This document shows positions 56,101-64,000 of a DNA stretch of 64,000 nucleotides, one piece after another. Below the pieces are notes generated by a model. That model did not search any database. It saw only the letters and a program-made list of their open reading frames with translations, and was not told where the DNA came from. How positions within the stretch are numbered: position 1 is the first letter of the stretch; each line of letters opens with the position of its first letter. A program made the position numbers and the translations under genes. The DNA comes from Microcebus murinus (taxonomy: Eukaryota > Chordata > Mammalia > Primates > Cheirogaleidae), in NCBI RefSeq assembly GCF_040939455.1, contig NC_134119.1, positions 1,934,501 to 1,998,500 of the forward strand. Reading direction: 5' to 3'.

Positions 56101-58946
56101 CTTACACGCCGCAGGTGTGAGAGCAAAGGTGGGATGTCGTTATCCAGCTGAGAGAGGAGGAGGAAGGTGAAGCAACACTGCACAGAAAACTTCTCTAACT
56201 TTGAGAAAGAGCAGAAGCCAGGATGTTTAGAACAGTCAGAAGCTGGGACGCAACCTCCAGAACCTAGGGGGACCCTGCTGGGGGTCCTGGGGTGGGGACA
56301 GCGGCCACCTGGCTCGGCTCCCGGGAACGTTCCTGTCCCTCCTTGGCTCGCAGAATTGGATTCCGAGTAACGAACCACGACCAGATGGCCGTTTTCCGCC
56401 CACCTCCCTCCTCCCCCAGGCAGTTTAGTCGGGAACTGTCACAGCAGCCCAAGCCCGGAGGGTCTCACGTCACCGGCTTTTTAGGTCTTGTTTCCGGGGG
56501 AGGTTTGGGGAGCCACTGAGGGACATGAGACCAGGGTGGACCCGGGGCATCCTCCTGCCTCACGCCCTTTGCAGGGGCCACTCCCTTCCCTGCAGACGGG
56601 CAGCGGCGTCTTGGGCAGAGGAAGGCAGACCGGAGCCGCCCCTTTGGAGGGGTCTGACCCCCAAGGCTGGCGGTGGAGTGTCGTGACTCTGATCTGAGCC
56701 GTTGTCACCCAAGGAGAGCAGAGAGGGGCGGGGAGGGGAGGGGACCGAAGCAGACCAGACCACCAGTTCTCTGCCTCGGCCCCGTGGTGGACTGCGAGCC
56801 CACCCTCTGAGCGGCGGCTGTGTCCCTGGGGACATGGCCCAGGCAGGACGGCGCATGTGGACTACGTGGCCATTGCCACCCCCAAGGGGAAGAGATGGCC
56901 GGGTGCACAGGGTCTCAGCCACGGAGATGTCTCCTGCGGCGACTCACCGGCGCTCCGTTTCTGGCCCGTTTGCTAAGAACGTGTTTTTACGGGGCCACAG
57001 AGGCAGCGAGCCACGGGGGTGGGGGGAAGACTGCTCGGCAAGGAGCAGGGGGTCAGGGACCCGGACGGTGTCCTGAGCACCGTCTAGGAGCAGGATGGCA
57101 GGTCTGTGGACGGGGCAGGGTGGAGCACGCTGCAGGGAGCACGGACTCCGGGCAGGTCCACGTCGAGCGTGGCCACGGGGCTGAGGTCGGCTGGGACCCG
57201 GCTTCTCCCAGAAAAAGGTCAAAAGACAGAAAAACCCATTTTGTTCAATTTCCAGAAAAGTTCCATAGCGAAAATGAAATGGGAATGATTAGAGTCTCCG
57301 GTGAATTTACCTGAGTCATTGGATCTTACCGAGCGCCACCGTGTCCCTGCCATGCACAAAGCCCAAGCCCAAGGCTGACAATCGCAAAACCAAAACTGAT
57401 TCTCCGCTGGCGTCCCTCTGGGTGCCTGCCTGCCCCCCTTCGTGTCCCTCCCAGGCTGGACAGTCCCAGGTCTCCCTGGACCCCACGGGCCACACCTGCC
57501 TCTCACCAGCCCCGGGCTGCGACGTCGACCGGGTCGCGAGTCCCACAGAGCCTGCTCCTCAGACGCCCCGACCTGCAGGAGCTTCGGGGCGGAGCCGTGG
57601 AGGTCCACCTTGGTGGCAGGTGATGGACGTCAGAACAAGCGTGCAGCCCCTCGGCGACCCGGCCCACGCTGCATCCGGGCAGCCCGGGCCCAACTGACCA
57701 CACAGGGAACTCCCGACACCCAGCCCGAGACCCCTGGGCTCCTCCCTGACACGCACACACCTGTGTCTAGAAGACGGCATACTAAAGAACAAAACAAAAC
57801 TCCGCCGTAACTGTGATGGGCTGGTCATGCCACGTGCCACGTTGTACTGCCACGGAGTCGGCGTGGAGTGTAGACGTTATTCTCCTCTGAGCACTTCGTT
57901 CCCAGGGACCTGAGGCAGTAGAAGTTGGGCAAACTGCTATCCAGTGTGGGCAAGGAACTCCGGTTGGTGAGATGCACCCCGGGTGTGACGCAGCCACCCA
58001 CAAATCGCTGGTGGTCCTAGCACGGCAGAGGCGTGGGCTCTGAGGCCCCCATGCTGGGACAGCACGTTACCGAGTGGCTCCCCATCGATATTGTGACCTG
58101 TAAACACTGAGGGTCGTGACAGCAACTGCAGTCTGGGTTGCCAAGGACATGCACTCACTGACCCTGTGCTCGGTGCTTGCCGTGGGACCCGGGAAGCACA
58201 GATTCCACGAGAGGTCCCAACGTCAGGACTGAACGCCGGATCCACCCTGGCCAGGGTCTTTGGCAGCCAGCGCTCAGCCCCTGGGGGTGGGGACAGGCCC
58301 AGTTCCGAGTTTAATGCCAGGTTGTCACAACTGTTTGTTAAACGATCTTAACCGGGTTCCACCTACACACTCGGGAGAAGGTCCCCAGCTTGACAGAGCG
58401 ACAGCTGTCACGCAATTGGAGACCCGTGGAAAGGGCAGGTCCCGGGGTGCAGCGGCCTTTCCCCAGGCCTCCAGGGCGGGGGGGGGGGTGGTGGGGGGCC
58501 GGCTGGTGCGCCAGGGGGAGGGAGCCTGGCAAGAAACTGAAACCCGGAAGCTTCCAAAGACCTGGGAACCCTGTTCCTGTTTTATCCATGAATGAGCCGC
58601 AGAGCAACACATTAATGTGTAAAGTGATGGAATACGTTATTTTTCCAAACTGATGAATGGATCTTAAAAAGTAAACTGGACTGGTACAGAGCGGCTAGAT
58701 CTACTGAATTCCAGGCTTTGCCTCTTTAGAGGTGATGACAGCTCCCCAGCCACATGGATGAGGCCGGTCTCAGGACCCGTGTGAACGGTGAGACCACGGT
58801 CTCTTAGCTCCAGACTCCGCCAATGCCTTTCCCGCCTTAGAACGCAGCAGACTCAGGGCCAGGCCCTCACACGGCCGGCCCCAGAACTCAACTTCCCTCC
58901 CTCCCTCCCTTTCCACAATCACGTGGCCCTCTTGCTACCCACCAGG
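56101..58946. other. GC-rich unassigned sequence; 11-bp poly-G at 58478
   Basis: 2.8 kb without recognised gene or mobile element. 58140-58215 has a faint reverse-MIR order. 57211-57310 is moderately AT-rich. Confidence 0.4.
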
Positions 58947-59128
58947 CCCCATGACACTCTTGTTTTTGTTTTTTTTTTTGAGACAGAGACTCACTCTGTT
59001 GCCCAGACTAGAGTGCTGTGGCATAAGCCTCGCTCACAGCAGCCTCAAACTCCTGGGCTCAAGCGATCCTCCTGCCTCAGCCTCCCAAGTAGCTGGAACT
59101 ATAGGCATGCGCCATCATGCTCAACTAA

Positions 59129-59175
<47 letters not shown>

Positions 59176-59336
59176 GTTGTCCAGATAATTTCTATTTTTA
59201 GTAGGGACAGGGGTTTCGTTCTTGCTCAGGCAGGTCTGAAACTCCTGCCCTTGAGCGAGCCGCCTGCCTCGGCCTCCCAGAGTGCTAGGATTACAGGCGT
59301 GAGCCACCGCGCCCGGCCAACCCCCCATGACACCCT
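58947..59336 (-). mobile_element. Full-length dimeric Alu (lemur-type), reverse, with target-site duplication
   Basis: Element body about 58961-59318: T-rich tail, 'gagacagagactcactctgt', 'ctcaagcgatcctcctgcct', A-rich linker replaced by a TA microsatellite, 'tttctatttttagtaggga', 'cgttcttgctcaggcaggtc', ending 'gagccaccgcgcccggcc'. Direct repeats CCCCATGACACTCT (58947-58960) and CCCCATGACACCCT (59323-59336) flank it. The right-arm wording ('cttgctcaggc') is strepsirrhine-type. Confidence 0.95.
59132..59172. repeat. (TA)20 microsatellite inside the Alu
   Basis: Uninterrupted TA dinucleotides, about 20 units, at the position of the middle A-rich linker of the Alu. Likely length-variable. Confidence 0.95.
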
Positions 59337-59339
59337 TTA

Positions 59340-59625
59340 TAGAGCACACACTTCTTGTGCTTCAGAACTTACCCTACAATTTAAAATAAATCAGCCCAGC
59401 GCAAATTCCAGCACAAGTGTAATTCACTCAGACGGAAGCAATCCGAAAGCAATCACCACCGCGGGACGCCTTTTAGCCGGAGCTGCTTAGAAGGATCATT
59501 CCACAGGGGACGCCTCTGACCTCCGAGCGTCTGTTTACAGAGGCGCTGAGCAAATGAGTTAATTTGGAAGGAGCTTCTGAAAAATTAAAACCTGCTCTGT
59601 TCCATTAGAGAGGTATGACGCTCTG
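59340..59625. promoter_or_regulatory. Candidate conserved non-coding element
   Basis: Non-repeat block: 'accctacaatttaaaataaa', 'gcacaagtgtaattcactca' (NKX2-type CAAGTG plus TAAT), 'aaatgagttaatttggaagg' and 'gaaaaattaaaacctgc'. Enhancer-like by composition and sites. Confidence 0.4.
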
Positions 59626-60424
59626 GCATGGCCTTGGGTCACACGCATGTCACTCTGCCCTGTGGGTTTTGGAGAAGGTCGGGACAGTGGATGTGGGTGG
59701 GGCGGCGGGCGCAGACCCGTGCCCGGAGGTGCCCACGCGCTCTCACTGACACTAAGGGAAGACTGGACACGACGGTGGAGACATTTGAAAAAACAATAAA
59801 CAGCACCGAATGGTCGCTTCTGCCCCAATCACCACGCCCTCCCCCTGCAGAACCGCTGCCCAAACTGATGGGATGAGGACGGGGCTCGAGCTCCTGGGCC
59901 TCGCTCCGGTCCTGCTGCGGGGAGGAGCCACCCCAGCCTGCGCTGTTAAAGCCCACAGAGCTGGAAAGGCACGAGCCAGCCACATCCGTGGACAGGGACC
60001 TGCCACGCCGAGCGGGCTCCAACCGCAAAGCCGGCCGGCACGTGGGCAGGGACGCCGGCAGCCGAGCCCAGACGCTGGGCGTCGATGGATGCTGTTTGAG
60101 TTGTCGCGCCTGAGCTGGATTTCTGGCGGGGAAACCGAGGGCCTGGTACAGACCACCCTGCTGGGGCTGCCCCGCCAGCTTGCACGTCCTCACCCCGCCA
60201 ACTGCTGGGGAGGGCGGCGCCGTGGCGGGCGGCGCAGGAGATCGCCGCGACTCAAGTTGCTAAAGGGCGAGTTCACGCACGCATGCCTGCGGCCGCTCGC
60301 TGCCCTAGCGCTTTGCCTCCCTCGTTCAGGGGCGAAGCCCGTGGTACCTGTGGGAGTGAACGGAGGCTCCGCTGTGGACACGGATAGACCCACACGCACG
60401 TGCAGGAATCAAAACTTGTGCTCA
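59626..60424. other. GC-rich sequence with CpG-dense part
   Basis: 60180-60345 is CpG-dense ('gggcggcgccgtggcgggcg'). The 235-codon plus frame (59810-60517) runs into the Alu and is not a gene. Confidence 0.4.
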
Positions 60425-60700
60425 GGCCGGGCGCGGGGGCTCACGCCTGTAATCCTGGCACTCTGGGAGGTCAAGGTGGGAGGATCGCTCAAGGTCAGGA
60501 GTTCGAAACCAGCCTGAGCAAGAGCGAGACCCCGTCTCTACTAAAAATAGCAAGAAATTAATTGGCCAACTAATATATATAGAAAAAATTAGCCGGGCAT
60601 GGTGGCGCGTGCCTGTGGTCCCAGCTACTCGGGAGACTGAGGCAGGAGGATCACTTGACACTCTGTCTCAAAAAAAAAAACAAAAAAAACTGGTGCTCAG
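60411..60700 (+). mobile_element. Dimeric Alu (lemur-type), internally deleted, with target-site duplication
   Basis: Body 60425-60690: 'ggccgggcgcgggggctcac', 'gcctgagcaagagcgagacc', 'ttaattggccaacta', 'gttagccgggcatgg'-type sequence, then 'ggatcacttgacactctgtc' and a poly-A tail. The right-arm 3' part between 'cacttga' and 'actctgtctc' is missing, a deletion of about 80 bp. Flanking duplications are AAAACTTGTGCTCA (60411-60424) and AAAACTGGTGCTCA (60686-60699). Confidence 0.95.
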
Positions 60701-62281
60701 ATGCACGCGACAGTCCCACACTGAGAAGGGGCAAGCGACTCTGGCCGCGCTCCGGCCCCCACCCCCAGGACGTCCCGCCCGTGAGCCCCCCCTCCCGGCA
60801 GGGCGCCGCACTCCAGAAGGCCCACGTCCCACATGAGTGCCGTGCGCCTCCCCCCTCCCCCCTAGCGGCCTTTTGGAAGGACACCCCTTCCTGGGAGAGA
60901 GATCTGCCTCCACCCCGAGTTAAGCCACCCCCAGGACACATCGGTCTCCCGGGCCACCTCCCGGCTTGCCTGCACAGTTATGGAGGAAGCTGTCCGTTTG
61001 CTGTGTCTGCTCCTCTCGGCCAGGTCCCTGCAGGGAGGTCCCTTCCTCTGTTCCCCTCTGTGTCCTCAGGGCCTGGCCCACGGCAGTGCGAGCACACGGG
61101 ACGGGGACCTGGGAACAGGAATCCACACGCTCCACACGCCCCACCCTCTGCCAGGCACCGGAGCAGAGTCTGTCCCCCAGACCCCCACAATGTCTGGGGA
61201 AGGAAACGGGCACCGTGGGAAGCAGGTTCTCAGCGGAGGTGGCACAAGACAGGGAGGTCATTGCTAGTGACGCTGAGGTCTAGAGGCAGCCCACGACAGG
61301 CCGTCTTTACCGCACGGCCGCGTCCAGAGCGGCGTGGCTGCAGCTCGACCCGACACACTTCCCAGACGGTGGGGAGGTGGGGGGGGGCCCCCGCCGGACA
61401 CACGCCTTGGGCTGGGCCCATGACATCCAAGTGTGATGTCACCAGTCATGTGTAGCCACCGCCAGTGGGGAGGGCACACGGGGCCACCCCTCTCAGCGCC
61501 CCTGCGTGACCCTGGCCACAGGGCTGCCATGTGGCGTGTCTCCTCATGTCTCGTTGCGAGTTTCTGGGGTGCCTGGCGCTCAGAGCAGGCCGGGCTGCAG
61601 GGCGAGGCAAAGAAACGCAGCAGAATCAGATCTGCAGCCCGCAGTCGCGCTTCCTTCCTGTGTCTGGTGGATTTTTCCGGCTCACGAGGTCTCAGAAATT
61701 CACCTGTGCAGGCTGGCACTCCCCGCTGCCCTCCTCCCTGCCGCATGGCACCCAGCGCCGCAGACCGTAAAATAATTTGGAGTTGACGTGCACACAGGAC
61801 GGTGGTCTCAGCTCAGGGAGGTGTCACGAGAGCACACGCGTGCCGGGACGTGTCTGCGATGCGTGCTGGGACGTGTCCGTGCCGATTCTCTCCCGTCGAG
61901 GGGATGGGTGGGGTGCAGGGCTGGGAGTGAACAAATCCAGCTACTGCTCCGAGGGACCCACGGCGACCGAAACCAGAACTTGGCGAGTGCCGGGGGCCAA
62001 GCCTGGAGCCGCAGCACGGACAGCCGTGTGGCCCCGATCGGCAGCGTCGCCCGGCAGCGCCAGCTCATCCTGCGGTCGCCTCTCTGTGCACGGAGCATCC
62101 CCGACGTCGCCACGGAGAACCAGCTTCCCCGGGGCTGCAGCATGCGCCCTCCCAGCCGGCGCCCCGCCATCCGGGGAAGGAAACGGGCATCGTAGGAAGC
62201 AGGTTCTCGGCTGAGGTGGCACACCCCTGGGCATGGTGCTCGGAGCCACATCTGGCAGCTCCTCTCTGAGAGCTCGCCCCC
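60701..62281. other. GC-rich sequence with a local 50-bp duplication
   Basis: 'ggggaaggaaacgggcaccg' (61197-61246) recurs as 'ggggaaggaaacgggcatcg' (62173-62223) with about 90% identity over about 50 bp in direct orientation, ending 'gaggtggcaca' in both. The phrase resembles part of a MIR core and may be two MIR remnants or a local duplication. No gene is seen. Confidence 0.5.
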
Positions 62282-62975
62282 CGAGGTGGCCGCCCCGCCC
62301 TGCCCTCGAGGTGTGGATGAGGCTTCCTCAGCGTGCACCTGCAGGCCCTAGCACCTTCCCTGGCAGAGCGCACGGGCGTGGTGCACGTTTGCCGATTGCT
62401 CTATGGAGGGTCAAGCCCCTAGTGCCGCCCCGCCCTGTCCTCGAGGTGTGGATGAGGCTTCCTCAGCGTGCACCTGCAGGCCCCAGCGCCGTCCCCGGCA
62501 GAGCGCACGGGCGTGGTGCACGTTTGCCGATTGCTCTATGGAGGGTGAAGCCCCCGTGCTGACCCTCCCTGCCCTCACAGTGTGGATGGGGTATCCTCAG
62601 CGTGCACCTGCAGGCCCTAGCGCCGTCCCTGGCAGAGCGCAGGGGCACGGTGCGTGTTTGCCGATTGCTCTATGGAGGGTGAAGCCCCCGTGCTGACCCT
62701 CCCTGCCCTCACAGTGTGGATGGGGCATCCTCAGCGTGCACCTGCAGGCCCTAGCGCCGTCCCTGGCAGAGCGCAGGGGCACGGTGCGTGTTTGCCGATT
62801 GCTCTATGGAGGGTGAAGCCCCTGTGCTGACCCTCCCTGCCCTCACAGTGTGGATGGGGCATCCTCAGCGTGCACCTGCAGGCCCCAGCGCCGTCCCCGG
62901 CAGAGCGCAGGGGCACGGTTCACATTTGCCGATTGCTCTATGGAGGGTGAAGCCCCCGTGCTGACCGAGGCCTCC
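62282..62975 (+). repeat. 134-bp minisatellite, five copies
   Basis: Anchor 'gtgtggatg' at 62311, 62446, 62580, 62714 and 62848 (periods 135, 134, 134, 134). Each unit includes 'cagcgtgcacctgcaggccc' and 'tttgccgattgctctatgga'. Two subtypes: units 1-2 ('gatgaggcttcc', 'cacgggcgtggtgcacg') and units 3-5 ('gatggggcatcc' or 'gatggggtatcc', 'caggggcacggtg'). Unit 5 has a distinct right half ('ggttcacat'). The recurring 61-codon minus frames are repeat artefacts. Confidence 0.95.
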
Positions 62976-63119
62976 TGTGCACAGGTGCTTCTGCAACGCA
63001 CGGTGTCCTGGAAGAGAGTGCGGGGCTGTGACCCGAACAGCAAAATCCAAAACCCCAGCCAGAGACAGGAAGCGCTGGAGAGGGGAGTAAGAAGTCGGGC
63101 AGGTTTCCCTGCCACCCTG

Positions 63120-63420
63120 TAATTATATTAAAAAAGCAATTGAACGCGATTCCCCATCAGCGAGATCTCTAGAAGCTCGTGGCTGCCAACCACGTCCCAC
63201 AGCGAGACGGGGTGCTGACTTCAATTTTGAAGAACCCAACTCACTTGCCAAAATCATCAAAATGCTGTGCCGGGTGCCAGTTCATTTCACGAAATGAAGC
63301 TGCCCGTTGGAAGGGATGCGGTTCTTATTTCTTCGCAGGAAACTGGTCTGCCATGTTAATTCTTTTCATGCTGAATTCATAGGTGCGTCCCAACGGTCTT
63401 TTCTTCTTAGCCCGGGAGAG
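63120..63420. promoter_or_regulatory. Candidate conserved non-coding element
   Basis: Low-CpG, non-repeat block: 'gtaattatattaaaaaagca', 'cttcaattttgaag' (perfect 14-bp dyad at 63219-63232), 'catttcacgaaatg' (perfect 14-bp dyad at 63283-63296) and 'gccatgttaattcttttcat'. The dyads suggest dimeric protein binding sites; this is inference. Confidence 0.4.
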
Positions 63421-63490
63421 AGCGTTGGCGACTCGGCCCTCCGATCTTATCTCATCTGCCTGGAAAACAGACGCCTGGGTTCGGCCGCAG

Positions 63491-63600
63491 GCGGGAGTGT
63501 GGCGTGGCGGTCGGAGCTCGCTCAGCAAGGCGCTGATGCGCATTCGAATCCTGGCCAGGCTGCTGGGCGGGAACTGGGCCTCCCTGTGTCCAGGTGTGAG
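63491..63600 (+). mobile_element. tRNA-derived SINE head
   Basis: 'gagtgtggcgtggcggtcgg' (A-box-like, about 63500) and 'gcattcgaatcc' (B-box-like, 63540-63551), about 40 bp apart and followed by 'tggccagg', form a tRNA-like pol III promoter. There is no intact cloverleaf or discriminator, so it is a SINE head, not a tRNA gene. The body downstream is not assigned. Confidence 0.5.
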
Positions 63601-64000
63601 GGGTCCAGCAGTGCCCCCCACCCCCCGTCCGGCTGGTGCAGAAGGCAGGCGACCTCTATGCGGGGCGCCAGCCGGGAGCCGTGCTCAGCACACAAAGCAG
63701 AGCAGTCACGGAATCATAACCGACCACGCAGATCGCCGGCTCTGGCTCCAGGACTGCCAGGCACCTGGTCGTGGTGATAAAGGAAACACGCCAAGGCTGC
63801 CGGGCGTCCACGGCGGCAAGCGTGTGGGGGACAGTGGCGGGATGAGGGGGTGAGCAGGTTGGATAAATGGTGGACCCTGCGCGGCGCGGTCCCTAGAGTT
63901 GGGAAGAGCGAAAGCGGCCAACACGGTTGTCTGCGAAGCCTTTAGGGAGAAGCAGGGGTGCAGCGGCAGAAGGCCAGGAAAGGTGGAAGCCCGGGAAAGG
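63601..64000. other. GC-rich unassigned sequence
   Basis: Nothing recognised to the window end. Confidence 0.4.

Noticed and set aside
63491..63565. tRNA gene
   Set aside because: B-box-like motif present but the stems do not pair as a cloverleaf; better read as a SINE head.

Overview
This looks like primate nuclear DNA, most probably from a strepsirrhine and closest in type to a Malagasy lemur. Two dimeric Alu copies (58963-59318 minus, 60425-60690 plus) carry the lemur-type right-arm diagnostics ('gcctgagcaagagcgagac', 'ttaattggccaacta'). MIR, L2, old L1 3' ends and a hAT fossil give the deeper placental background. I could support no functional protein-coding gene, rRNA or tRNA gene in the 64 kb. 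The long open frames follow from high GC content, tandem repeats or Alu sequence; none shows a recognisable domain, a conserved family or an exon structure. The only real coding relic I recognise is a decayed hAT transposase tail near 2.7-3.4 kb.

The matrix is GC- and CpG-rich, with minisatellites and several homopolymeric G/C runs. That is typical of subtelomeric or terminal-band DNA, which is inference. Tandem arrays in order: a 0.6 kb CATCAC-type tract (8318-8906); a roughly 88-bp minisatellite bearing telomere-like CCCTAA motifs (13841-14975); a 28-bp minisatellite with 23 mapped variant units (45423-46078); a three-copy 60-bp repeat (54311-54472); and a five-copy 134-bp minisatellite (62282-62975).

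AT-rich islands of 0.15-0.7 kb without repeat signatures are scattered through the GC-rich matrix (about 5.54-6.25, 17.09-17.21, 18.3-18.9, 19.56-19.7, 20.73-20.94, 21.69-22.18, 24.25-24.86, 27.56-27.77, 31.06-31.72, 32.86-33.18, 43.98-44.35, 55.54-56.1, 59.34-59.62 and 63.12-63.42 kb). They carry homeodomain-type TAAT/ATTA cores. The pattern resembles a regulatory gene desert beside a developmental regulator, but conservation cannot be measured from one sequence and I cannot name the gene. A strong CpG cluster at 38.17-38.96 kb is the best promoter-like candidate.

Mobile elements: hAT transposase fossil split by an Alu monomer (2.69-3.80 kb), MaLR-like LTR (3.90-4.23), L2 (5.03-5.39), MIRs (8.1, 15.96, 30.2, 33.5, 40.5), hAT-like nonautonomous piece (25.0), L1 3' ends (34.8; 48.27+49.15, split by an LTR-like insert), Alu monomer (35.85), an ERV2-like solo LTR with target duplication (44.48-45.16), two Alu dimers, and a tRNA-derived SINE (63.5). 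The most unusual structures are a 212-bp inverted duplication of about 95% identity flanking a MIR (29925-30136 / 30429-30640), and a solo LTR pointing into a 28-bp array that is open in all three forward frames.
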